Both the position numbers and the translations under genes were made by a program. Positions 9,700 through 17,539 of a DNA stretch of 64,000 nt are shown here, piece by piece (positions within the stretch are counted from its first letter, which is position 1; every line of letters begins with the position of its first letter). Under the pieces are notes generated by a model. That model was given only the letters and a program-made list of their open reading frames with translations, was not told where the DNA came from and did no database searches. The stretch is from Allobosea psychrotolerans (GTDB taxonomy: Bacteria; Pseudomonadota; Alphaproteobacteria; Rhizobiales; Beijerinckiaceae), in the NCBI RefSeq assembly GCF_002917105.1, contig NZ_PQFZ01000017.1, positions 87,491 through 151,490 on the forward strand, written 5' to 3'.

Positions 9700-10467
9700 T
9701 CAGGTCTGGTTGTGGGATGCTGGCGACCGTCGCGAGCGGGCAGGCCGTTCGGCGACGGCGAGATGGGCGGACATGGCCGTCTCGTCAGCCAAGAGTGCTT
9801 CGGAGCGCGCGGCGTGGACGATGGCGCCCCGCTCAAGGATGATCGCCTCGTCGGTGAAAGGCAGGATCTTGCGCGCCTTCTGCTCGACCAGGATCGTGGT
9901 CAGCCCGTCCTCGCGGTTGAGCCGGGCGATCGCAGCCAGCAATTCATCGACGATGATCGGGGCAAGCCCTTCCAGCGGCTCGTCGAGCAGCAACAGGGCG
10001 GGATCGAGCATCAAGGCGCGCGCGACCGCCAGCATCTGCTGTTCGCCGCCGGAGAGCTGGTTGCCGAGATTGCGGCGGCGCTCGCCGAGACGCGGGAACA
10101 ATGCATAGGCACGCGCGACCGTCCAGGCCGTGCCGCGTTGAACGACGGTCAGGTTCTCCTCGACCGTGAGCGAGCGGAAGATGTTGCGCTCCTGGGGAAC
10201 CCAGCCGATGCCGATCGCCGCGCGCCGCTCGGGCGGCAAATGGGTGATGTCCTCGCCTTTGAAGCGGATGCGGCCCGAGATATGACGGGTCAGCCCCATG
10301 ATCGTGTCGATCAGCGTGGTCTTGCCGGTGCCGTTGCGCCCCAGCAGCGCCAGCGCCTTGCCGTCTGCGAGCCGCAGCGACAGCCCGTTTATGACGATCG
10401 CCTCGCGATAGCCGGCGACGAGGTCGTCGATTTCGAGCAGGCCGAGGATGCTATCGGGCTCAGACAT
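9700..10467 (-). CDS. livF: Branched-chain amino acid-type ABC transporter ATPase LivF
   Basis: A 255-residue ABC ATPase. Walker A is GRNGTGKTT near residues 43-51, the signature is LSGGEQQML, and Walker B is LLLDEPLEGLAP. The length and the EGLAP sequence are typical of LivF, the shorter ATPase of the HAAT family. It would pair with LivG on the cytoplasmic face of the LivHM permease. Its start overlaps the end of livG by 8 bases, which indicates translational coupling. The substrate cannot be read from the ATPase. Confidence 0.9.
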   Translation of the reverse strand: MSEPDSILGLLEIDDLVAGYREAIVINGLSLRLADGKALALLGRNGTGKTTLIDTIMGLTRHISGRIRFKGEDITHLPPERRAAIGIGWVPQERNIFRSLTVEENLTVVQRGTAWTVARAYALFPRLGERRRNLGNQLSGGEQQMLAVARALMLDPALLLLDEPLEGLAPIIVDELLAAIARLNREDGLTTILVEQKARKILPFTDEAIILERGAIVHAARSEALLADETAMSAHLAVAERPARSRRSPASHNQT

Positions 10468-11227
10468 GCGCGTCCTCCCCGAGATAGACGGCCTTCACGC
10501 GCGGGTCGGTCGAAATCTCCTCGACGCCGCCTTCCGCGAAGAGCTGGCCCTGGACCAGGACCGAGATCCGGTCGGCGAAGGAGAAGACCAGCTCCATGTC
10601 GTGTTCGATCAGCAGGACGGTGACGTCCTGCGGCAGTGCCTCGACGCTGTCGAGCACGTCGTGGCGTTCATCCTCCGGCACGCCGGCGGCCGGCTCGTCG
10701 AGCAGGAGCAGTTTCGGCTTGCAGGCCATGGCGAGCGCGATTTCGAGCAGCCGCTGCTTGCCATAAGGCAGTGTCGCGGTGCGCCACATCATCACCTCGC
10801 CGAGCTTCATGCGCGTGAGCAGCGCCTCGGCCTCGTCGACGACCGCACTGTTCTGGCCGACGCGGCTCCACCAGCGCGCACCGGCACCCTCGCGCTCGGC
10901 GATGGCGAGGCCGACGGTCTCGATCGGCGTGAGATCGGCGAAGAGCTGGTTGATCTGGTAGGTCCGCGCCATGCCGCGCTTGACGCGGCCCTGCTGGCTG
11001 ACGCGCGTCACATCCTCGTCCAGCAGCCGGACCGTGCCGGAGGTCGCCGGCACCACGCCCGTGAGCAGGTTGATGAAGGTGGTCTTGCCGGCGCCGTTGG
11101 GGCCGATCAGCGCATGGCGCGCACCCCTGGCGACGCAGAGCGAGATATCCGAATTGGCCCTGAAGCCGCCGAAGGACTTGCTCAGGCCAAGTGTCTGGAG
11201 GGCAAGTGTCTGGTGAGCTAGCGTCAC
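10460..11227 (-). CDS. livG: Branched-chain amino acid-type ABC transporter ATPase LivG
   Basis: A 255-residue ABC ATPase with GPNGAGKTTFIN (Walker A), a glutamate-rich Walker B (LLLDEPAAGVPEDE) and the LivG-type C-terminus ending in VKAVYLGED. The chosen start is GTG 11227, which overlaps the livM stop as GTGA; the frame extends to an upstream ATG at 11347, but that part lies inside livM and is not LivG-like. The signature region reads LPYGKQRLLEIA instead of the usual LSYGxQRxLEIA, a small change. It forms the heterodimeric ATPase with LivF. Confidence 0.9.
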   Translation of the reverse strand: MTLAHQTLALQTLGLSKSFGGFRANSDISLCVARGARHALIGPNGAGKTTFINLLTGVVPATSGTVRLLDEDVTRVSQQGRVKRGMARTYQINQLFADLTPIETVGLAIAEREGAGARWWSRVGQNSAVVDEAEALLTRMKLGEVMMWRTATLPYGKQRLLEIALAMACKPKLLLLDEPAAGVPEDERHDVLDSVEALPQDVTVLLIEHDMELVFSFADRISVLVQGQLFAEGGVEEISTDPRVKAVYLGEDAHV

Positions 11228-12255
11228 GGCCGGCGCGCTCCCAGCAGCTTGAGCAGCGGGGCGAAAGGCCTGGCCAGCGTGGCCATCAGGCGGTCGCGAC
11301 CGATCAGCACCAGGATCACCAGGATGAAGCCCATCCAGAAGATCCAATAGGCCGGTGTCATCGCCGAGAGCGTGTCCTTCATCAGCTTGAAGGCGATCGC
11401 GCCGATCAGCCCGCCATAGAGATAGCCGGAGCCGCCGATGACGAGCACCAGCAGTGCATCGGCCGAGCGCGCGAAATCGAGCATCTCCAGCGAGACGAAC
11501 TGCGTCGTCTGGGTGAGCAGGGCTCCCGCCATGCCGGCATAGACGGCGGCCAATGTGTAGATCGCGACGATGCGTCGGTTCGGCGCGATGCCGATCGTTG
11601 CCGCGCGCAGGTGGTTGTCCTTGAGTGCCTTCAGCGACAGGCCGAAAGGCGAATGCACGATCCGCCTTGCCAGCAGGAAGAGCAGGAATGTCGCGGTCAG
11701 GCTGTAGGTATAGGCCGTGGTGCCGGCGAAATCGAAATCGAAGCGGCCCAGGATCGGGCCAACCGAGATGCCGAGCAAGCCGTCCGCGCCGCCGGTGATC
11801 CAGTCGAGCCGGTTGGCGAGTTCGTGGAAGATCAGGGCGACGCCGAGCGTCACCATCAGCCGGGTCAGATCGGTGCCGCGCAGGATCATGAAACTGGCGA
11901 GGAAGCCGACGAGACCGGCCGCCGCCCCAGACAGCAGGAGCCCGGTCACCGGCTCGGAAACGCCGTGCTTGGCCAGCAGCCCTGCGGCATAGGCCCCGAC
12001 GCCGAAGAAGGCGGCATGGCCGAGCGAGACGATGCCGGCATAGCCCAGGATCAGGTCGAGCGAGAGCGCGAACAGCCCCAGGATCGCGATTTCGTTGAGC
12101 AGGAGATGGCGATTCGGAAACAGAAGAATCAATCCGAAAGCACTGATCCAGAACAGGATTTCCGGCCAGCGCCAGGCTGCCCTCGCTTGCAGGAAGGCGG
12201 CGGGCGAGGGCGCTTGCGCCCCCAATGGCCTGGTGCTGGGAGGTTTGCTGAGCAT
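11224..12255 (-). CDS. livM: Branched-chain amino acid-type ABC permease LivM
   Basis: A 343-residue integral membrane protein with about nine hydrophobic segments. The LivM hallmark SLGHAAFFGVGAYAAGLL lies near residue 75 and a typical ATPase-contact region (ALKDNHLRAATIGI) near residue 215. It forms the inner-membrane channel together with LivH. The start ATG 12255 sits one base after the livH stop; an in-frame ATG at 12267 would overlap livH and is less likely. Confidence 0.9.
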   Translation of the reverse strand: MLSKPPSTRPLGAQAPSPAAFLQARAAWRWPEILFWISAFGLILLFPNRHLLLNEIAILGLFALSLDLILGYAGIVSLGHAAFFGVGAYAAGLLAKHGVSEPVTGLLLSGAAAGLVGFLASFMILRGTDLTRLMVTLGVALIFHELANRLDWITGGADGLLGISVGPILGRFDFDFAGTTAYTYSLTATFLLFLLARRIVHSPFGLSLKALKDNHLRAATIGIAPNRRIVAIYTLAAVYAGMAGALLTQTTQFVSLEMLDFARSADALLVLVIGGSGYLYGGLIGAIAFKLMKDTLSAMTPAYWIFWMGFILVILVLIGRDRLMATLARPFAPLLKLLGARRP

Positions 12256-12256
12256 C

Positions 12257-13111
12257 TCAGCGCCCACGCGCGAACAGGCCCTGCGGCCTGAGCATCAGGA
12301 CCGCGAGCATGATCGCATAGATGATGAAGGCTCCAAGCTGCGGCACGAGATATTTGCCCATCACGTCGGCGACGCCGAGCATGAGCGCTGCCAGCAGCGG
12401 CCCGGTCAGGCTCGAGGTGCCGCCAACCGTAACCACGATCAGAAAGTAGAGCATGAATTTGAGCGGGAAGGTCGGATCGAGCCCGACGATCTCGGCACCG
12501 AGCGCGCCGCCCAGCCCCGCCAGCCCGGAACCGAAGGCAAAGGTGATGGCGAAGACCTTGACCACCGGGATGCCGAGCCCGCGCGCGGCGCGCCGGTCAT
12601 CGACGGCGGCGCGCAATTGGCTGCCGAAGCGCGTCTTCGCCAGCATCCATTGCAGGCCAAGCGCCATCAGGCTGCAAAGCACCACGATGAAGAGCCGGTA
12701 GATGCCGATGCCGACCCCGCCGATGAAGATGCGGCCCTGCAGATAAGCCGGCAGATGGATGTTCTGCTGCTGCGAGCCCATCAGATAGTCGGTCGCGGCG
12801 ATCGACATGAAAACCAGGCCGATCGAGAAGAGCACCTGGTCGAGATGGCTGCGCTCATACATGTGCCGATAGAGCAAGCGCTCGAAGATGAAGCCCAGCG
12901 CCGCGCTGAACAGGAAGGCGAGCGGCAGGCAGAGCAGGAAGGGCAGCCCGAAGCGGTTCATCAGGATGACGGTGGCGTAGCCGCCGGCCATGGCGAAGGC
13001 GCCATGCGCCAGGTTGACGAAGTTCATCAATCCCAGCGTCACGGCCAGCCCTGCCGCCAGCACGAAGAGCAGCATGCCATAGGCGATCCCGTCGAACAGG
13101 ATGGTCAGCAA
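12257..13111 (-). CDS. livH: Branched-chain amino acid-type ABC permease LivH
   Basis: A 284-residue permease with about eight membrane segments and the LivH signature GLMNFVNLAHGAFAMAGGY near residues 27-45. The ATPase-contact loop is AVDDRRAARGLGI. The stop is one base from the livM start. A gap of about 160 bases separates it from the binding-protein gene and holds a palindromic repeat, so the expression of the permease may differ from that of the binding protein. Confidence 0.9.
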   Translation of the reverse strand: MLTILFDGIAYGMLLFVLAAGLAVTLGLMNFVNLAHGAFAMAGGYATVILMNRFGLPFLLCLPLAFLFSAALGFIFERLLYRHMYERSHLDQVLFSIGLVFMSIAATDYLMGSQQQNIHLPAYLQGRIFIGGVGIGIYRLFIVVLCSLMALGLQWMLAKTRFGSQLRAAVDDRRAARGLGIPVVKVFAITFAFGSGLAGLGGALGAEIVGLDPTFPLKFMLYFLIVVTVGGTSSLTGPLLAALMLGVADVMGKYLVPQLGAFIIYAIMLAVLMLRPQGLFARGR

Positions 13112-13140
13112 GGAGGGCTCCGCTCTCGGGTTGGTGTGCG

Positions 13141-13203
13141 CAGCGACGAAGCCATCCAGGGGAGGCCGAACACGGCCGCTCTGGATTGCTTCGCGGAGCC
13201 TGT
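13141..13203. repeat. Dispersed palindromic repeat, family C, in the livK-livH gap
   Basis: The arms CGAAGCCATCCAG and CTGGATTGCTTCG form an imperfect hairpin with a GC-rich loop. The GCGAAGCAATCCAG core reappears at 63860-63889. Its position between a highly expressed binding-protein gene and its permeases fits an mRNA-stabilising role, but that is inference. Confidence 0.55.
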
Positions 13204-13270
13204 ACTCGGGCTTGCCGAAGGCAAGACCCGGGTGCTCGCAAAGACGGTTGCGGTCTTGATGATCAGTGCC

Positions 13271-14467
13271 TCACTTGGCTGCCTTCACCGGGTCCGGCAC
13301 GGCCTCGAAGGTCGAGAACTCGACATTGTAAAGTTCGCCATTCACCTTCTCGACCTTGCGGACATAGACGTTCTGGATGATGTCGCGCGTCTTGGGGTCG
13401 ATCGAGATCGGCCCGCGCGGACTGACCCAGCTCATGCCCTTCATCGCCTCGACCAGCTTGGTGCCGTCGGTGTCGCCATTGGTCTTCTTCAGCGCCTGAT
13501 AGATCAGGTGCATGCCGTCCCAGCCGCCCACCGCCATGAAATTGGGCCGCACATTGGCGGCCTTGCGGAAGGCCTCGACGAAGGCCTTGTTCTCGGGCGA
13601 AGGATGGGCCGCCGAATAATGATGCGTGGTGACGAGGCCGAGCGTGACGTCGCCCATGCTGTCGAGCGACTCGTCATCGGTGACGTCGCCGGTCGCGATC
13701 AGCCGGATGCCGGACTTGTCCAGGCCGCGCTCGACGAATTGCTTCATGAACTGCACGCCCAGGCCCGATGGCACGAAGACGAAGAGCGCATCGGGTTTGG
13801 CGTCCGTGACGCGCTGCAGGAAGGGTGAAAAATCGGGATTGCGCAGCGGGATTCGGATTTCGCCGGTGATCTCGCCGCCGGCTGCCGTCAGTCGCTCCTT
13901 GAACGACTTCTCGGCGTCGAGGCCTGGGCCGTAATCGGCGACCAGCGTCATCGCCTTCTTGATACCGTTCTTGGAGGCCCAGTCGGCGATGCCGATCGTC
14001 ACCTGCGGCAAGGTGAAGGAGGTTCGCACGATGAAGGGGGATTGTTCGGTGATCGAGGAGGTGCCTGCCGCCATGACGATCTGCGGCGTCTTCGACTGCG
14101 TCGCCAGCGGCGCGACCGCGAAGGCGAGTGGGGTCAGCCCGAAACCGGCCAGGAAGGAGACCTTGTCGTTGACCAGCAGCTCCTGCGCGATGCGGCGGGT
14201 GACGTCGGGCGTGCCGGTATCATCCTTGATGATCAGCTCGATCGTCTTGCCCGCGACGCTGGCGCCATTCTGGGCCATGTAGAGCTTCGCGGCGGCCTCG
14301 ATCTGGCGGCCGATCGCACCGGCGAAGGGGCCGGTCATCGGCAGGATCAGGCCGATCTTGACGGTCTGTTGTGCCTGCGCCTGTGCCTGCGCCGAAGCGA
14401 GCATGAGCGCCGTGCCGCCCAGGGCCAGCAAGGCGCGGCGCGATAAGGCGGTTGTCGATTTCGGCAT
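13271..14467 (-). CDS. Periplasmic substrate-binding protein, LivK family
   Basis: A 398-residue type-I periplasmic binding protein. The N-terminus has twin arginines (LSRRALLALGGTALMLASAQA), so it may be exported by Tat or Sec. The mature part begins QQTVKIGLILPMTGPFAG, typical of the family, followed by two alpha/beta lobes. It would deliver the ligand to LivHMGF. The ligand is unknown: family members bind branched-chain amino acids, amides, urea and aromatic acids. The start is ATG 14467 after GGGAGGGTATC. It is the first gene of the transporter operon. Confidence 0.88.
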   Translation of the reverse strand: MPKSTTALSRRALLALGGTALMLASAQAQAQAQQTVKIGLILPMTGPFAGAIGRQIEAAAKLYMAQNGASVAGKTIELIIKDDTGTPDVTRRIAQELLVNDKVSFLAGFGLTPLAFAVAPLATQSKTPQIVMAAGTSSITEQSPFIVRTSFTLPQVTIGIADWASKNGIKKAMTLVADYGPGLDAEKSFKERLTAAGGEITGEIRIPLRNPDFSPFLQRVTDAKPDALFVFVPSGLGVQFMKQFVERGLDKSGIRLIATGDVTDDESLDSMGDVTLGLVTTHHYSAAHPSPENKAFVEAFRKAANVRPNFMAVGGWDGMHLIYQALKKTNGDTDGTKLVEAMKGMSWVSPRGPISIDPKTRDIIQNVYVRKVEKVNGELYNVEFSTFEAVPDPVKAAK

Positions 14468-14836
14468 GATACCCTCCCAAAACGTGCGATTACCGCACTA
14501 TTATTTTGATTTCGCACAATTTTCCGCTGGCCGATGCCGTCTGTCAATCTGGCCGAAAGGCGATGCCGGCTGCAACCCAGAGCAGGATGCGAAAAAGTAG
14601 GAACCGGCTTTTTCGCATTGATCCTGCTCTCACTTTTAGATGAGGGACGGATGATTTCAGATGGAGTCACGGAGTGATCCCATCTGAAATCATCCGACTT
14701 TAGCACGTGCCCGCGCAACGCGCCCTCGTCCTGTCGGCCCCGGCGAAGGCGGCCATTCCCTTGGCGAGGCCGAGCCGCTATCAGCGAGCCGACGGCGTGC
14801 GGACTCGCGCGCCCAGGAAACCGGACGGAGCACATC
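14468..14836. promoter_or_regulatory. 369-base divergent region between livK and the SDR gene
   Basis: Next to livK, read on the minus strand, are two related blocks, GTGCGAAATC and GTGCGGTAATCGCAC (14488-14517). The second is a short palindrome (GTGCG/CGCAC with a 5-base spacer). They lie in AT-rich DNA just upstream of the ribosome site and may be operators for the transporter operon. The middle holds the repeat listed at 14579-14695. No gene was seen. Confidence 0.5.
14579..14695. repeat. Dispersed palindromic repeat, family A, copy 1
   Basis: The first half folds as AGCAGGAT...ATCCTGCT around GCGAAAAAGT/TTTTTCGC. The second half is a perfect 16-base inverted repeat, GGATGATTTCAGATGG (14649-14664) and its complement (14680-14695), with a 15-base loop. 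A diverged copy lies at 54564-54635. Confidence 0.75.
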
Positions 14837-15622
14837 ATGGATCTCGGCCTTCACGACAAGCGCGCGCTGGTGCTGGGCGCGAGCCGCGGCCTCGGTGCCG
14901 CCATCGCGCGGACGCTCGCGACGGAGGGTGCGACGGTGATCGCGGCCGCGCGCAACGTCGCGGCGACCAATGCCTGGATCGCCGACTGTCCCGCAGAGGT
15001 ACGCGGGCGCATCTCAGCCGCGAGCCTCGATCTGTCGGATATCACCGCCGTCGACGCCTTTCTCGGTGAGCTCAATGGCACTGGGGGCGTCGACATCCTG
15101 ATCGGCAATTCGGGCGGCCCGCCGCCGGCCGAGGCGCGCGAGGCCAAGCGCGAGGACTGGCTGAAGCATTTCGAGGGGATGGCGGCCAACCTCTTCCATC
15201 TCGCGCAGGGCCTGCTGCCCGGCATGACGGGGCGTGGCTTCGGCCGCATCATCACCATCGCCTCGTCCGGCGTGGAACAGCCGATCCCGCGCCTGGCGCT
15301 GTCGAACGGCATCCGCTCGGCGGTGATCGGCTGGTCGAAGACGCTCTCGACGGAAGTCGCCGCGCAAGGCGTCACGGTGAATGTCGTCCTGCCCGGGCGC
15401 ATTCATACCGAGCGCGTCGACCAGCTCGACAAGGCCGCCGCTGACCGCACCGGCATCACGCCCGAGGAGGCGGCAAAGGCCTCGCGCGCGACGATTCCCG
15501 TCGGGCGCTACGGCACGGCGCAGGAATTCGCCGATGTCGTTGCCTTCCTGGCCAGCACGCGGGCGAGCTATGTCACCGGCGCCAAGATCCGCATCGATGG
15601 TGGTGCCACGCGCGGCATCTGA
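14837..15622 (+). CDS. Atypical short-chain dehydrogenase/reductase
   Basis: A 261-residue SDR with a Rossmann motif, GASRGLGAAIA, near residue 14 and an SDR-like C-terminus (GRYGTAQEFADVVAFLAS, GAKIRIDGGATRGI). The motif NAG is replaced by NSGGPPPAE. The catalytic YxxxK is absent: the equivalent region reads SSGVEQPIPRLALSNGIRSAV. This matches the divergent 3-oxoacyl-ACP-reductase-like subgroup that lacks the normal tetrad. The substrate is unknown. It stands alone, facing away from the liv operon and upstream of cysH. The start ATG 14837 has weak ribosome-site complementarity. Confidence 0.75.
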   Translation: MDLGLHDKRALVLGASRGLGAAIARTLATEGATVIAAARNVAATNAWIADCPAEVRGRISAASLDLSDITAVDAFLGELNGTGGVDILIGNSGGPPPAEAREAKREDWLKHFEGMAANLFHLAQGLLPGMTGRGFGRIITIASSGVEQPIPRLALSNGIRSAVIGWSKTLSTEVAAQGVTVNVVLPGRIHTERVDQLDKAAADRTGITPEEAAKASRATIPVGRYGTAQEFADVVAFLASTRASYVTGAKIRIDGGATRGI

Positions 15623-15809
15623 GCCTGCGCATGGGTGCGAGCGCCCGCAATTCCGCAACGGAATCGGGCTTTTCGCCGTGCTGCGGAAGGTTTTTCTCCT
15701 TTCGAAGTGAAATAAGAAAAACCACGCTACTGCCTGTGAATTGATCATTCAGCATATCGGGTCTAGGTGAAGCGTTCGATTTACCGAACGCTTCACCTGG
15801 CGAAAACCG
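15623..15809. promoter_or_regulatory. cysH upstream region with two perfect inverted repeats
   Basis: Arms GGTTTTTCT (15689-15697) and AGAAAAACC (15715-15723) form one hairpin. Closer to the gene, AGGTGAAGCGTTCG (15765-15778) and CGAACGCTTCACCT (15785-15798) form a perfect 14-base stem with a 6-base loop, ending 11 bases before the cysH start. No clear ribosome site remains between the hairpin and the ATG. The second hairpin could be an operator or could control cysH translation. Confidence 0.6.
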
Positions 15810-16640
15810 ATGTCCGCCGATCTCTTGAATCCACCTGGCCTATCCGGTCAGATCACCGCTTCGGACGCGCCAGCTGCTGGTACGCCGCTGGAGCGGCGGG
15901 CCCAGGCCTTGAACGAGGCGTTCGGCGCGGCGGATGTTGCCGCCCGGCTCGCCGGCGCCGCGGCAGCCGCGCATGGTCGCCTCGTCTTCACCACCAGCTT
16001 CGGCCTGGAGGACCAGGTCCTCACCCATTTCATCATCGATGCCGGACTTCCCGTCGAGATCGTGACGCTCGACACCGATCGGCTGTTTCCGGAGGTCCAC
16101 GCGCTCTGGAAAGAGACAGAGGCGCATTTCGGCGTCCGGATCCTGCCCTTCTATCCGCGCCATGACGCGGTCGAGGGGTTTGTCGGCAGGCATGGCCTCG
16201 ACGGCTTCTACACCTCGCGCGAGGCGCGCAAGGCCTGCTGCGACATTCGCAAGGTGGAGCCGCTCGGGCGGGCGCTGGCAGGCGCCGACATCTGGATCAC
16301 CGGCCTGCGCGCCGATCAGTCGGCCGCGCGCGGCGGCGTCCGCTTCGCCGAGGCCGAGGCGGCGAGGGGGCTGATCAAGCTCAGCCCATTGCTCGACTGG
16401 TCGCGCGACAGAACGCTCGCCTTCGCCAAGGCGAATGGCGTTCCGCTCAACCCGCTGCACGAGAAGGGTTTCGTTTCGATCGGTTGCCAGCCCTGCACGC
16501 GTGCCATTCGCCCCGGCGAGCCGGAGCGGGCCGGGCGCTGGTGGTGGGAGGAGGATGCGGCCAAGGAATGCGGGCTCCATGTCGGTCCGGATGGGAAGCT
16601 GACGCGAGCGAAGCCCGCTTCGCTCGGGGCAGGCGCATGA
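15810..16640 (+). CDS. cysH: Assimilatory adenylylsulfate (APS) reductase
   Basis: This 276-residue CysH-family enzyme reduces activated sulfate to sulfite using thioredoxin. The two cysteine pairs that bind a 4Fe-4S cluster (KACCDIRKV near residue 138 and GCQPCTR near residue 228) mark it as the APS-using type, as in other rhizobial and pseudomonad enzymes, so no APS kinase is required. Substrate-binding motifs SFGLEDQV and LDTDRLFPEV are present. The classical C-terminal ECGLH catalytic cysteine is present (KECGLHV). It starts a cysH-cysD-cysN operon; its stop overlaps the cysD start as ATGA. Confidence 0.93.
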   Translation: MSADLLNPPGLSGQITASDAPAAGTPLERRAQALNEAFGAADVAARLAGAAAAAHGRLVFTTSFGLEDQVLTHFIIDAGLPVEIVTLDTDRLFPEVHALWKETEAHFGVRILPFYPRHDAVEGFVGRHGLDGFYTSREARKACCDIRKVEPLGRALAGADIWITGLRADQSAARGGVRFAEAEAARGLIKLSPLLDWSRDRTLAFAKANGVPLNPLHEKGFVSIGCQPCTRAIRPGEPERAGRWWWEEDAAKECGLHVGPDGKLTRAKPASLGAGA

Positions 16641-17539
16641 TCCAGCTCAGCCATCTCCAGAAGCTCGAAGCCGAGGCGATCTTCATCATTCGCGAGGTCG
16701 TGGCGACTTGCGACAAGCCGGTGCTGCTCTATTCGATCGGCAAGGATTCAGCTGTCCTGCTGCATCTCGCCATGAAGGCGTTCTATCCGGCCAAGCCGCC
16801 TTTCCCGCTCCTCCATGTCGATACGACCTGGAAGTTCCGCGAGATGATCGCCTTCCGCGACGAGACAGCTGCCCGGCTCGGGCTCGATCTCATCGTGCAT
16901 GTCAACCAGGAGGGCGTGAAGGCCGGCATCGGCCCCTTCGCCTCGGGCTCGCGCATCCATACCGATGTGATGAAGACGCAAGGCCTGAAACAGGCGCTCG
17001 ACCTGCACAAATTCGACGCGGCCTTCGGGGGCGCCCGGCGCGACGAGGAGAAGAGCCGCGCCAAGGAGCGCGTCTTCTCCCTGCGCTCGCCCGAGCATCG
17101 CTGGGACCCGAAGAACCAGAGACCCGAGCCCTGGCAATTGTTCAACACCCGCAAGCACAAGGGCGAGAGTTTTCGCGTATTTCCGCTCTCCAATTGGACC
17201 GAGCGCGACGTTTGGGATTACATCGCGCTCGAGAATATCCAGGTCGTGCCGCTTTACTTTGCCGCTCCGCGCCCGGTGGTGAAGCGCGACGGCGCTTGGA
17301 TCATGCGCGATGACGAGCGCATGGGGCTCCTGCCCGGCGAGGTCGTCGAGAGCCGCATGGTCCGCTTCCGCACGCTCGGCTGCTATCCGCTGACGGGAGC
17401 GGTCGAGAGCGAAGCGGCGAGCCTGACCGAGATCATTGCCGAGATGCGCTCCTCGCGTTCGTCGGAGCGCCAGGGCCGCGTCATCGACCATGACGGTGCG
17501 GGCTCGATGGAGCAGAAGAAGCAGGAAGGCTATTTCTGA
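16637..17539 (+). CDS. cysD: Sulfate adenylyltransferase small subunit
   Basis: A 300-residue ATP sulfurylase catalytic subunit of the PP-loop family (LLYSIGKDSAVLLHLAMKAF near residue 34). It makes APS from ATP and sulfate, driven by GTP hydrolysis in CysN. Conserved blocks include HVDTTWKFREMI, FGGARRDEEKSRAKER and FRTLGCYPLTGAVES. ATG 16637 overlaps the cysH stop; upstream in-frame starts lie within cysH. The stop overlaps the cysN ATG by one base (TGATG). Confidence 0.95.
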   Translation: MIQLSHLQKLEAEAIFIIREVVATCDKPVLLYSIGKDSAVLLHLAMKAFYPAKPPFPLLHVDTTWKFREMIAFRDETAARLGLDLIVHVNQEGVKAGIGPFASGSRIHTDVMKTQGLKQALDLHKFDAAFGGARRDEEKSRAKERVFSLRSPEHRWDPKNQRPEPWQLFNTRKHKGESFRVFPLSNWTERDVWDYIALENIQVVPLYFAAPRPVVKRDGAWIMRDDERMGLLPGEVVESRMVRFRTLGCYPLTGAVESEAASLTEIIAEMRSSRSSERQGRVIDHDGAGSMEQKKQEGYF

